The notes: generated from the letters alone by a model not told the origin. Counted from the stretch's first letter, positions 48,615 to 56,715 are shown. The stretch: 64,000 bases of DNA from SIAQ01 sp963767835 (GCA_963767835.1 CAVYFY010000012.1:1-64000), one strand, 5' to 3'. A program made the numbers and translations.

Positions 48615-48842
48615 ATGATCGAAACAACCTGGACATCTCTTGGCCTGGAACACCTACCCATGGCAGAGAAGCTGAGCATCGTCGAACAACTTCTGGAAGG
48701 CCTCAACATGGGGGCAGAGACGCTTCCTCTTCCCGCCAGTCATGTCGAAGAGCTGCGTCGCCGCATCGCGGAATTCAAGGATTGGCCCGACGAAGGCTCG
48801 ACGTGGGAAGAAGTCAAAGCCGAGATTGAAAAAGAGCTATGA
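48615..48842 (+). CDS. Addiction-module antitoxin (Unstab_antitox type)
   Basis: 75 residues (MIETTWTSLGLEHLPMAEKL). The tail EVKAEIEKEL and the central helix HVEELRRRIAEF fit the small antitoxins of PF09720. The stop overlaps the toxin start by ATGA. Expected to bind and silence the RelE/ParE-like toxin and to repress the pair (family knowledge). Confidence 0.8.
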   Translation: MIETTWTSLGLEHLPMAEKLSIVEQLLEGLNMGAETLPLPASHVEELRRRIAEFKDWPDEGSTWEEVKAEIEKEL

Positions 48843-49156
48843 GCTTCTCGATTTTGGTCCGCCCGAAAGCCAAGGCCGACACCCGAGCCGCTGCGATCTG
48901 GTATGAGAAGCAGCGGAAAGGGCTGGGGGCGAAATTTCTACTCAGCGTGGAGCAAGCCATCAATAGCCTGCGAGCCACGCCGAAAATGCATCAGATCGTG
49001 GTTGACGATGTTCGCCGGAAGGTGCTGAAGAAGTTCCCGTATTGTCTGTATTACCAAGTCGAAGAAAGCCGAGTTGTGGTGATCGGCGTATTTCACACCA
49101 GTCGTGATGCGAAGCACTGGCGGGAACGAATCGACGAAGAATCGCAAGATGAATAG
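48839..49156 (+). CDS. RelE/ParE-family toxin
   Basis: 105 residues: MSFSILVRPKAKADTRAAAI, AINSLRATPKMHQIV, and KFPYCLYYQVEESRVVVIGV, then FHTSRDAKHW, the regular ParE/RelE order of strands and the conserved His/Arg tail. Whether it cuts mRNA on ribosomes or poisons gyrase cannot be told from sequence. Translationally coupled to its antitoxin. Confidence 0.85.
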   Translation: MSFSILVRPKAKADTRAAAIWYEKQRKGLGAKFLLSVEQAINSLRATPKMHQIVVDDVRRKVLKKFPYCLYYQVEESRVVVIGVFHTSRDAKHWRERIDEESQDE

Positions 49157-49172
49157 CGCTCTCACTTCCATT

Positions 49173-49556
49173 TCAGCGCGAACCAGATCGATGAAAATGC
49201 ACGTGCTTCCACACGCCGTTCTCCTTCTGCCAGACGCGAGTTTCCTCGACCGCACGGGTGCTCGGCACCCCATCGCTGCCGACGCGCTGGTTGAGCCGCA
49301 CATAGCTGATGATCGCGACATCCCCCATCACGCGCACATGCGGCGACGCCATCGTCGTGTTCAACGGCGGCGTCGCACCGGGCAATTGAAAATAAAAGCG
49401 GTGAAACTCCATCCCCTCCACGAGTTGCCCCGCCGCCTCCGGCTCGAAGCAAGTCAGCGACGGATCGCACAATTCGACATATGCCTTCCAGTCGGCGTTG
49501 GCGATCGAATCGAGCAATCGTTGGTTGAGCCGCAGCAATTCCTCGGTTGCCGACAT
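49173..49556 (-). CDS. CaMKII association-domain-like (NTF2-fold) protein
   Basis: 127 residues from ATG at 49556. The sequence SIANADWKAYVELCDPSLTC and EPEAAGQLVEGMEFHRFYFQ closely follows the association domain of calcium/calmodulin kinase II, and VWKHVHFHRSGS matches its end. In bacteria such domains occur alone as NTF2-fold oligomers with unknown ligands. No kinase is attached. It converges with the RelE toxin gene (16 bases between). Confidence 0.8.
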   Translation of the reverse strand: MSATEELLRLNQRLLDSIANADWKAYVELCDPSLTCFEPEAAGQLVEGMEFHRFYFQLPGATPPLNTTMASPHVRVMGDVAIISYVRLNQRVGSDGVPSTRAVEETRVWQKENGVWKHVHFHRSGSR

Positions 49557-49587
49557 GGGATTCTCCGTCCCGGTATTCGTCGAGGCT

Positions 49588-49668
49588 GTAGGGTGGGTCG
49601 AACAACGTGAGGCCCACCGGAAGCCCGCGGGGTCGTGGTGGGCCTCACTACGTTCGACCCACCCTACG
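49588..49668. repeat. Palindromic GTAGGGTGGGTCGA-type repeat, copy 3
   Basis: Left arm GTAGGGTGGGTCGAACAACG then TGAGGCCCACC; right arm GGTGGGCCTCACTACGTTCG then ACCCACCCTAC. The arms are nearly complete complements and end in GTAGGG/CCCTAC. It is the best preserved of the three copies, lying between two genes transcribed away from it. Confidence 0.9.
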
Positions 49669-49721
49669 GCTTGTCCAATTGAATAGAATAACAAAAACGG
49701 TCCAACGAGTTGAGGTACGCC

Positions 49722-50570
49722 ATGAGCAAATCCGCGTGGGTGTTCGATGTTGCTGAAGCCGATTTCGAGGAAAAGGTCGTCAAGCAATCGCACGAGACGC
49801 CGGTGGTCGTCGATTTCTGGGCGCCGTGGTGCGGGCCATGCAAATCGCTCGGCCCGATCCTCGAAAGCATGATCGAGAAGCGCGGCGGCGCCGTTCTGCT
49901 TGCCAAGGTCAACACCGATGAGGAGCAAAACCTGGCCATGCAGTTCGATATCAGCGGCATCCCCCACGTGGTCGCTTTCCGCAAGGGCAAACCGGTCGTA
50001 CAGTTCACCGGCTTGTTGCCGCAAAATCAGCTCGATGAATTCTTCAATCGCCTGGGGCCGAGCGAAGCGGAGAAAACCATCGAAAGCGCCGCCCTACTCG
50101 AAAAAACTAATCCAGCGGAAGCGGAGAAGATGTACCGGCTCGCCCTGAAACATGAACCGAACCGTGAGGACGCCATCGTTGGCCTGGCCCGCGTGCTCAT
50201 CGACCAGAAGAAGCACGAGGAAGCCGCCGACCTGCTGGAGCGCGTCGGCCCGCACGCTGAACACGGCCAGGAAGCAGACAAGCTACGTGCGCTGCTCTGG
50301 CTGCGCGAGAAAGCGAAGGATTTGCCCAGCGAAGATGAGTTGCGCACGAAAACGAAAGACGCCCAGGCCCTGTGCGATCTTGGCTGCGTGCTGGCGGCGA
50401 ATGGAAAGACCGCCGAAGCTCTCGAAACGCTTTTCCAGGCCGGACGCCTCGATCGCACTCTCGTCTCCACGCGCGTCAAGGAGACGATGGTGAAAATCTT
50501 CTTTGTGGTCGGCGTACGCAGTGAGATGTCGGACGCTTATCGCGACAAGCTGACGGCGCTGCTTTATTGA
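49722..50570 (+). CDS. Thioredoxin-TPR fusion, CnoX/YbbN-like chaperedoxin
   Basis: 282 residues; GAGG lies eight bases before the ATG. An N-terminal thioredoxin domain with an intact CGPC site (residues 36-40, WCGPC) and the cis-Pro segment DISGIPHVVAF is followed by TPR-like helices (AEKMYRLALKHEPNREDAIV, AQALCDLGCVLAANGKTAEA). The family joins chaperone holding with thiol transfer; because both cysteines are kept, redox activity is plausible here. Cytoplasmic. Confidence 0.9.
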   Translation: MSKSAWVFDVAEADFEEKVVKQSHETPVVVDFWAPWCGPCKSLGPILESMIEKRGGAVLLAKVNTDEEQNLAMQFDISGIPHVVAFRKGKPVVQFTGLLPQNQLDEFFNRLGPSEAEKTIESAALLEKTNPAEAEKMYRLALKHEPNREDAIVGLARVLIDQKKHEEAADLLERVGPHAEHGQEADKLRALLWLREKAKDLPSEDELRTKTKDAQALCDLGCVLAANGKTAEALETLFQAGRLDRTLVSTRVKETMVKIFFVVGVRSEMSDAYRDKLTALLY

Positions 50571-50625
50571 CCCGCGTGGATGCGACGTTTGCACGGCCCA
50601 CGCGAACGCTAAACGTGAACCAGTG

Positions 50626-51198
50626 CTATTGCCCGACGCGGCCGCGGAATTCGCCGTCCTCGGTGCGGACCTTGATCCTGTCGCCTTTACGGATGTGCCC
50701 AGGCACTTTCACCTGCACGCCGGTCTCAATGGTCGCCAGCTTCGTCACCGACGTCGCCGTGTCGCCGCGGGCTCCCTCCGGCGCATCGGTCACTTCCACC
50801 TCGATGATTTGCGGCAACTCGACCTGCACCACTTTGTCTTCAATCTTCAGCAGGCTCACCTTCATGTTCGGCACCATGAAGCCACGTTGAGCTTCCGGCA
50901 CCAGCGTCTCGCTCACGAAGGTCTGCTCGTAAGTCCGCGGCTCCATCACGACGAACATATCGCCGTCCTTGTAGAGGTATTCGTATTCCTGGCGGTTGAG
51001 GATGATCTTCTCGACGTTGTCGTCGGGCGAGAAGCGCTGCTCGACGACATTGCCGCGATCGAGGTGTTTGAGCTTGATCTGCCAGTAGGTGCGGAGATTG
51101 CCGCGGGTTTGCTCATGGCGGTCGAAGATGACCCAGACTTCGCCGTTGTACATAATCGCTTCGCCGACTTTGACGTCGCGCATTTTCATATTTGGCAC
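50626..51198 (-). CDS. efp: Elongation factor P, with Asn at the tip position
   Basis: 190 residues, the normal length. It relieves ribosome stalling at proline runs. Domain I begins MKMRDVKVGEAIMYNG; the tip loop reads EQTRGNLRTYW, which by alignment to the KPGKGQA loop puts Asn at position 34, where most EF-Ps have a modified Lys or Arg. The rest is typical (IKLKHLDRGNVVEQRF, VPGHIRKGDRIKVRTEDGEF). No EpmA/B or EarP gene is seen nearby. Confidence 0.95.
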   Translation of the reverse strand: MPNMKMRDVKVGEAIMYNGEVWVIFDRHEQTRGNLRTYWQIKLKHLDRGNVVEQRFSPDDNVEKIILNRQEYEYLYKDGDMFVVMEPRTYEQTFVSETLVPEAQRGFMVPNMKVSLLKIEDKVVQVELPQIIEVEVTDAPEGARGDTATSVTKLATIETGVQVKVPGHIRKGDRIKVRTEDGEFRGRVGQ

Positions 51199-51378
51199 GG
51201 GTAGGGACTCCTAAAGAGTGATCTCGTAAATATTGAACCGCCACGCCGCGGAGTGCGCGAACCGGTTTCTCGTTTTCCTTCATATTATCGAGAGACGGTG
51301 TTATCCGCCAGATGGGTCCGCGTCAGTGCACCGGCGATTCGGCAACCGGGCCGGCTGTGTCGGCGGCGTAAGGCGTTC

Positions 51379-52092
51379 TCATTTGCAGCGAACAAAATCA
51401 TGCCAAGCAAACCCGTCCGGCAATTCCTCGATACCGGAAAACTCGTAGTGCAGGATGCGCCGGTGCTGTGTTGTTTCCGGAAGCGATCCGTTGCTGCAAT
51501 GGCTGAGTAAGGGCCGCATAATCAGCACGTCGCCGCGCCGGCCGAGGATCGTCACTGCCGGCTTGGTCACCGAATCGCCTCGATGCGAACCTGGAAGAAC
51601 CTGGAGCGGGCCATTTTCCGCGGTCATGTCATCCAGGTGTAATCGCAGCGTCAGCATGCTTTCCAGCAGCCAATCCGGCGCATCAACGTGTGGCACGCCG
51701 ACCTTGAATGTCGGCTTCGAAAAGTGTTGGCTCGGCAACCGATTGTCGCGCACCGCAATCGCGCGGTCCTTGTGCCACGGCAGCGCCCACGATTGCTCCG
51801 GCGGCTTGTCGAAATACAGTACGCGCACCAGCCCGGCCTGACCGCCGAGCACGTCCTCCAGGACGGTCAAGAGGAATGGCCTCTTCCAGATTTTGGCGAC
51901 CGCGGGCCAAAGGTGCAGCAGATTTCGCGCTCCGTAGATCGCGCCATCCGCCGTGCGCAGCGTCGATCCCGTTGCGTCGGCAGCGAAGAATCGTTGCAGT
52001 TCGGCCGTGATTGCGTCAACCTGTTTTTCCGAGAATATTGCCGGAAGCACCGCGAATCCAGCATTATCGAGTTGTTCGCGAATGAATGTCAT
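51379..52092 (-). CDS. Phytanoyl-CoA dioxygenase-family protein
   Basis: 237 residues from ATG at 52092 (MTFIREQLDNAGFAVLPAIF). The Fe(II)/2-oxoglutarate site is seen as WHKDRA (H107, D109) and LLSHCSNGS (H198), with an Arg nearby (HRRILH). GPLQVLPGSHRGD is the typical PhyH block. It hydroxylates a small molecule using oxygen and 2-oxoglutarate; the substrate is unknown. The upstream gap 51199-51378 has no gene. Confidence 0.85.
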   Translation of the reverse strand: MTFIREQLDNAGFAVLPAIFSEKQVDAITAELQRFFAADATGSTLRTADGAIYGARNLLHLWPAVAKIWKRPFLLTVLEDVLGGQAGLVRVLYFDKPPEQSWALPWHKDRAIAVRDNRLPSQHFSKPTFKVGVPHVDAPDWLLESMLTLRLHLDDMTAENGPLQVLPGSHRGDSVTKPAVTILGRRGDVLIMRPLLSHCSNGSLPETTQHRRILHYEFSGIEELPDGFAWHDFVRCK

Positions 52093-52132
52093 CACCCAAT
52101 TCTCGCGAACTGGCAAATTTTTTGCAAGCGTT

Positions 52133-53071
52133 TCACCGCTTCGCCGGCCGCTGGATCGCCTGAATCACTAGGTCCAGATATTCCTTCGCCCGCCGGGCCA
52201 GCGCATCGACGCCTTCCGCACGATCCGGCCGCGGCACGCCGTGCGCGAAGATGTTCTCGCAGCAGAGCGGTATCGTCAGCCCTGTGTTGGCGACGATGTT
52301 CAACATGCGGTAATGATCGATCTCGCCGAGGCCGGGGCCGCAATCGCCGTGCGGCTCGGGGAAGAAGCGGTGGTCCTTGATGCAGAAGCTGCGGACCTCC
52401 GAGGCACAGCCGCGCAGATCTTCGAGCGGATTGACCTTGCCGTTGAGGTAATCCATGACATTGCCGGCATCGAAATTGACCTTGATGTGCGAGTGATTGA
52501 CTTCGCGGGTGATGCGGGCGCAGGCGGCGCCGGTGCCGGTCTCGCCGCCGTGCTGCTTGACGACGAGGATCACATTGTTGTCGCGGCAAATCGGGGCGAG
52601 CCGTTTGAAGCGTTCGATCCAAACTTTCTCGTTACCGCCGCGCGTGTGGCCGAAAGTCAAAACTTGCGGCACGCGCCCCGCCGCCGCTTGCAGAACGCGA
52701 TGACGCAGCACTTCGAAGCCGTCCTTCGCTTCCGGATAGACGCCCGAAAACATCATCACCGGCTCCAAGCCCATATCGCGGCAACGAGTCGCCAATTCTC
52801 GCGCCTGCGCCACCGCCGCATCCGCCGCCAGCACTGGCACGGTCTTGCCATCCTCCATGTGCGTTGTGCCCCAGGCGACATGAGCGTAGCCGGCATTGCG
52901 CAATCCCTGCAATGCCCGGGCCAGCGAAAACCGCGCGTACGGCAACGTCATGCAAGCGACCTGGAAGCGCGTTGGATCCTTTTTCTTTTCAGGCTGCGCG
53001 GCTTGTACGATCGGAGCGACGACGGCGGCAGTGCCGGCGAGGAAGGTGCGGCGCGTGATTTCGGCAGCCAT
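52133..53071 (-). CDS. Tat-exported sugar-phosphate isomerase/epimerase-like TIM-barrel protein
   Basis: 312 residues from ATG at 53071. EITRRTFLAGTAAVVAPIVQ is a twin-arginine signal. The body is a xylose-isomerase-type TIM barrel: CMTLPYARFSLARALQGLRN, GLEPVMMFSGVYPEAKDG, NNVILVVKQHGGETGT, IKVNFDAGNVMDYLNGK and FCIKDHRFFPEPHGDCGPG, with His, Glu and Asp in metal-binding positions. Planctomycetes have many such exported relatives; the sugar is unknown. Confidence 0.85.
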   Translation of the reverse strand: MAAEITRRTFLAGTAAVVAPIVQAAQPEKKKDPTRFQVACMTLPYARFSLARALQGLRNAGYAHVAWGTTHMEDGKTVPVLAADAAVAQARELATRCRDMGLEPVMMFSGVYPEAKDGFEVLRHRVLQAAAGRVPQVLTFGHTRGGNEKVWIERFKRLAPICRDNNVILVVKQHGGETGTGAACARITREVNHSHIKVNFDAGNVMDYLNGKVNPLEDLRGCASEVRSFCIKDHRFFPEPHGDCGPGLGEIDHYRMLNIVANTGLTIPLCCENIFAHGVPRPDRAEGVDALARRAKEYLDLVIQAIQRPAKR

Positions 53072-53142
53072 CTCCAATCTCCTGATTATGAATGGACGAA
53101 TGGGCTTCTCCACATTCGCTTGCCACAGTATAATCCATTACG

Positions 53143-53397
53143 ATGGCGACGGACATAACCACGAAAAAAAGCTGGATACAGAAAACGCCGGGCGTTTGCG
53201 GCGGCCGCGCTTGCGTTCGCAATACGCGAATCACCGTCTGGGGCCTTGCCAATTATCGGCGCCTCGGCGTGCCCGATGAGCAAATCTTGATTAATATCGT
53301 GGGCCTCACGCGGGACGATCTGAGTGCAGCCTGGGACTATTACAGGAAGAATTCGGTCGAGATCGACGAAGACATTCGACTCAACGAGGAGGCCTGA
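53143..53397 (+). CDS. DUF433 antitoxin
   Basis: 84 residues. KTPGVCGGRACVRNTRITVW is the DUF433 signature (PxxxGGKPxIxGTRI), followed by VPDEQILINIVGLTRDDLSA, a helix-turn-helix-like segment. It precedes a DUF5615-type PIN-like gene by 6 bases, the usual antitoxin-toxin order for this pair. Confidence 0.85.
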   Translation: MATDITTKKSWIQKTPGVCGGRACVRNTRITVWGLANYRRLGVPDEQILINIVGLTRDDLSAAWDYYRKNSVEIDEDIRLNEEA

Positions 53398-53403
53398 CCT
53401 GCC

Positions 53404-53766
53404 ATGGCCAGGCTTTACGCGGACGAGGACTTTTCCTTGCCGGCGGTCGAGGAGTTGCGGCGTCTCGGCCATGACGTTTGCACGATCGAAGAAGCCGGAC
53501 GGGCTGACCAGGGTACTTCGGATGATCTGGTTCTCGCTGACGCCACGGCGGAACAGCGTGCGGTCCTGACTCACAATCGTTTCGACGTCAAACGGCTGCA
53601 TCGGCTCAATCCCGTTCACCACGGCATCATTTCTTGCACCCAGGACCAAGACGATCCCGTGGGATTAGCGCGGCGTATTCATGATGCCATCGCGCCGTTG
53701 ACCGATTTGAGGAATCAATTCGTCCGGGTTGTCCGGCCCAATCCGTCCGCCACGCCGAAACCCTGA
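53404..53766 (+). CDS. DUF5615 PIN-like toxin
   Basis: 120 residues: LYADEDFSLPAVEELRRLGH with the first acidic pair, DDLVLADATAEQRAVLTHNR with the next Asp and the THN motif, then VHHGIISCTQDQDD. These match DUF5615 (Mut7-C-like PIN fold), predicted ribonucleases. Paired with the DUF433 gene upstream. Confidence 0.85.
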   Translation: MARLYADEDFSLPAVEELRRLGHDVCTIEEAGRADQGTSDDLVLADATAEQRAVLTHNRFDVKRLHRLNPVHHGIISCTQDQDDPVGLARRIHDAIAPLTDLRNQFVRVVRPNPSATPKP

Positions 53767-54145
53767 TGATCGTTAGCCGACAAGCTCACGGCGCATGAAA
53801 AAACCTCCACCTGTGCCGTTTGAAGCGCTTTTGAGAACCCGCATTAGTTCGGGGGTGCCGCTCATCCGGCTTATGGATCCCACTACTGGGTGGGCTTGCA
53901 AGCACCGAACGAAGTATCAGGCTCCCATACGAGTTCTTATCGGTTCGTCAAAAGGATCGCAACATGACGTACACCGCAGAGGCCAACGTTACTCTAGCCG
54001 AAAATGACGCCGATTTCAAGGCGGAATCGCCATTCGTTCATCGCATTCTTCGCGCCAGTTAGCTACAATCTCCCCGCCGGCTTGAATCGTCTATTGTTAC
54101 GAAGCCTCTCGCGGTGTCCATTTCAATGCATTGAGGAATCCTGTC
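53767..54145. other. Intergenic region without recognisable gene
   Basis: 379 bases. A 32-codon reading frame from ATG at 53963 has no family resemblance and no good ribosome site. No tRNA, hairpin terminator or copy of the repeats found elsewhere was seen. It presumably contains the promoter of the DUF2330 gene. Confidence 0.4.
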
Positions 54146-55627
54146 ATGCGATCCCTGAAAGGTTGGGCTCTCTTGTCTGCCGTGGCCGCGTCCTTCGTGA
54201 TCGCGCCGCGGGCTGAATCGATGTGCGGCTATTTTCGGCCGATCATTGTCGATCTGAAGCATCCCTCGGAGATGCTGCAACCGTCGCAGATCGCGTTCAT
54301 CACCTGGGACCCCGCGAAAAAAATGGAAACGGTGACGGTGCAGCCGCGCTTCGAGGGGAACGCCCTCGATTTCGGCATGGTGATCCCGACGCCGACCCAG
54401 CCGAAGCTCGACACGATGCCGCGTGAATTCTTCAAGGCGCTGGGCGTATTCACGCTGCCGAGGCGCCGGGCTTTCCCGCAGTCTAAGCTGGCGCCGCAGT
54501 GGGAGGGCAACATGGTGAATCAGGCCGCCCGCGCTCCCGGCGCCAAGGACGCCCGAGGCGGCGGCGGCCCGGCGCAAGAACCGCCCAAGACCACCATCGA
54601 GGTGCTCGAAGTCGGCCAGGTCGGCAATCTCGATTACAAGATCATCGCCGCCGGCCGCTCCGACGACCTCTTCAAATGGCTCAAAGACAACAAATACGGC
54701 TACGACGGCGACGAAGCGACCCTCAACTATTACGTGCAGAAGAAGTATTTCTTTACCGTCATGAAAATCGACACGCTGCAAATGAAACGCAACAAGGACG
54801 GCACCTTCTCCGGCGATGTCACGCCGACGCGCTTCTCTTTCACTTCCGAGAAATTGGTTTATCCGACCCGCATCACGCAGGTTTCCGTCAAGGAGACGAC
54901 CGACGCCCTCTTCTATGTGCAGGCCCCGTTCAAGATCGATCTGCAGGGCGAGATGACCTATCAGTACCAGTGGGTGTCCACGTTGCAGCAAATCAAGAAC
55001 ACGATGGGACCCGGCGAACTGACCGAAGCCAACCGCGCGTGGCTCAAGAAAATCGACGCCCAGATCCCAGAGTTGCGCAGGCACAGCCAGCAGCTCGGTT
55101 TCAGCTTCCCGCTCGGCCAGGAAATCAAGCCGAACAAGAAAGGCCGGCACGCCTCCACGCTCGAATGGGCCATGAAGATTTCCAAGGAGGACATCCAGAT
55201 TCTCGCCGGCTCGCGCCCCTTCAGCGACACGGTCCCTGATCCGGATGACGGTTTCACCATTGCCGACATGCGCGACAACCAGCGGGCGCTGGCGATCCAG
55301 AAGATCATTCAGCATCGGCTCGCGAAATACCAGAAGGATCAGCCGCGCGGCTACCTGGTCCGCGACGCCAAGAAGGAAGACCTGAAGCTGTTGCCGCTTT
55401 TGCAAGGGCACGTGCAGCCGAACCAATACATCACGAAATTCCGCCACGTCTTCACGCGCGATGAGATGAACGACGATCTCGTGATGGTCGCGGCCAAGGT
55501 AGGCGATGTCGATGACGTGTCCGATCACGAGGAGATCCTGCGAGGCATGGTTTTCGGAGGCCGCGCCCGCATGGGCCGATTCCCGCAGCCGGGGCTGGAC
55601 TTGCCCCTGCCGCCAAACGCCAAGTAG
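54146..55627 (+). CDS. DUF2330 family secreted protein, paralogue 2 (intact)
   Basis: 493 residues with a signal peptide (LLSAVAASFVIAPRAESMCG) followed by CGYFRPIIVDLKHPSEML and FITWDPAKKMETVTVQ. Conserved blocks shared with the gene at 1570: FEGNALDFGMVIPTP, DDLFKWLKDNKYGYDGDEA, YFFTVMKIDTLQMKRNKDGT, PDPDDGFTIADM, FTRDEMNDDLVMVAAK. It differs by an insert after residue 130 (KDARGGGGPAQEPP). A clean hairpin terminator follows. The activity of the family is not known. Confidence 0.85.
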   Translation: MRSLKGWALLSAVAASFVIAPRAESMCGYFRPIIVDLKHPSEMLQPSQIAFITWDPAKKMETVTVQPRFEGNALDFGMVIPTPTQPKLDTMPREFFKALGVFTLPRRRAFPQSKLAPQWEGNMVNQAARAPGAKDARGGGGPAQEPPKTTIEVLEVGQVGNLDYKIIAAGRSDDLFKWLKDNKYGYDGDEATLNYYVQKKYFFTVMKIDTLQMKRNKDGTFSGDVTPTRFSFTSEKLVYPTRITQVSVKETTDALFYVQAPFKIDLQGEMTYQYQWVSTLQQIKNTMGPGELTEANRAWLKKIDAQIPELRRHSQQLGFSFPLGQEIKPNKKGRHASTLEWAMKISKEDIQILAGSRPFSDTVPDPDDGFTIADMRDNQRALAIQKIIQHRLAKYQKDQPRGYLVRDAKKEDLKLLPLLQGHVQPNQYITKFRHVFTRDEMNDDLVMVAAKVGDVDDVSDHEEILRGMVFGGRARMGRFPQPGLDLPLPPNAK

Positions 55628-55645
55628 CCTTGTTCGCAACGCGCC

Positions 55646-55677
55646 GAGCCGAGGAGCGATCCTCGGCTCTTTCTTTT
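55646..55677 (+). terminator. Intrinsic terminator after DUF2330 paralogue 2
   Basis: Stem GAGCCGAGG / CCTCGGCTC with loop AGCGAT, followed by TTTCTTTT. It is correctly placed 19 bases after the stop. Confidence 0.85.
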
Positions 55678-55727
55678 GGCTTGGCCGCCTTTATCCGGGC
55701 GGGCATCGTCCGGATCGAGCCATAGAC

Positions 55728-55847
55728 GCCCTCGACGCCGCCGCCCCCTTCGGCGGTTACAAGATGAGCGGCATCGGCCGCGAACTGGGCGAATATGCGC
55801 TGCAGAATTACACGGAAGTAAAAACCGTGACGGTGAGCATGCAGTAG
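55728..55847 (+). pseudogene. Orphan 3' end of an aldehyde dehydrogenase gene
   Basis: Reads AAAPFGGYKMSGIGRELGEY followed by ALQNYTEVKTVTVSMQ and a stop, the almost invariant end of NAD-dependent aldehyde dehydrogenases. No other part of the enzyme is present: upstream is the terminator of the DUF2330 gene, downstream the rRNA terminator. It is therefore a fragment left by a rearrangement next to the rRNA genes. Confidence 0.85.
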
Positions 55848-55928
55848 CCCACGCAAAGTGTCAGCACTCCAGGCTTGTGACCGGGACTCAAATAGCGCGA
55901 CTGCAAAACTCAGACCGGCCGAATAACA

Positions 55929-55964
55929 ACAAAACCCCCGTGGCTTGCGCCACGAGGGTTTTGA
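55929..55964 (-). terminator. Intrinsic terminator of the 23S-5S rRNA operon
   Basis: On the minus strand an AAAACCCTCGTGGC / GCCACGGGGGTTTT-type stem is followed by a T-rich stretch, directly after the 5S gene. Confidence 0.85.
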
Positions 55965-55969
55965 TAAAA

Positions 55970-56078
55970 GCCGGCGATGACCTACTTTCGCGTTATTCAC
56001 ACTATCATGGGCCCCAAGTGCTTAACGGCCGTGTTCGGAATGGGAACGGGTGTGGCCACTTGGGTATGGTCACCGGCA
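55970..56078 (-). rRNA. rrf: 5S ribosomal RNA
   Basis: About 109 nt. The minus strand begins GCCGGTGACCATACCCAAG, continues with the conserved CACACCCGTTCCCATTCCGA and ACACGGCCGTTAAGCACTTG, and ends GTAGGTCATCGCCGGC, pairing with the 5' end. It lies about 245 bases after the 23S 3' end with no tRNA between. Confidence 0.95.
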
Positions 56079-56092
56079 AGTCGCATCGCTTT

Positions 56093-56299
56093 GTCCGTGG
56101 TCATTGGTCCGTAGTCCGTGGCAAAAACGCCAACGGCTGCGTCCGCTGAGAAAGCACCGAACAGAGCGGTTGAATATCAAAAAGGCAGCGGAAAAAGCTC
56201 TCCATATGCGCTCCTTGTCAGTCCTCATGGGGGCATACCCATATGTGTGGCCGATTCAGCGTCTGTATTGCTACGGACCACTGACGACGGGCCACGGAC
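56093..56299. repeat. Inverted heptamer-repeat arms in the 23S-5S spacer
   Basis: The left arm 56093-56121 is made of 7-nt units (TCCGTGG, TCATTGG, TCCGTAG, TCCGTGG). The right arm 56271-56299, read on the other strand, is TCCGTGG, CCCGTCG, TCAGTGG, TCCGTAG. The arms can pair, enclosing about 150 bases. No gene is inside. The same 7-nt architecture with other units is found at 58351-58442 and 59072-59172. Confidence 0.75.
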
Positions 56300-56302
56300 G
56301 AT

Positions 56303-56330
56303 TGCAAGGAGTTGATCAATGCGGTCAAGC
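56303..56330. other. 23S processing stem, 3' strand
   Basis: This 28-nt stretch (TGCAAGGAGTTGATCAATGC onward) is complementary, with three mismatches or wobbles, to 59735-59762 at the other end of the 23S gene. Such stems around 23S are the usual RNase III cut sites. Confidence 0.75.
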
Positions 56331-56606
56331 GCTTGGCTGTTAGTACCGGTTAGCTGAGTGCATTGCTGCACTTACACACCCGGCCTATCGACCCGGTAGT
56401 CTTCCGGGAGCCTATGTACAAAGTACGGGAAACGTCATCTTGCGGAGGGTTTCACGCTTATATGCCTTCAGCGTTTATCCTGGCCGTACGTGGCTACCCA
56501 GCAATGCCCCAAGCGGGACAACTGGAACACCAGAGGTACGTCCCTTCCAATCCTCTCGTACTAGGAAGAAAACCGCTCACGTTTCCTGCGCCCACGACAG
56601 ATAGGG

Positions 56607-56644
<38 letters not shown>

Positions 56645-56715
56645 ACCGCTTTCATTGGCGAACAGCCAAACCCTTGGGAGCTTCTCCACCCCCAGGATGC
56701 GATGAGCCGACATCG

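Noticed and set aside
56079..56322. Possible tRNA in the 23S-5S spacer
   Set aside because: No acceptor stem, anticodon arm or T-loop (GTTCGAATC-like) sequence was found on either strand.
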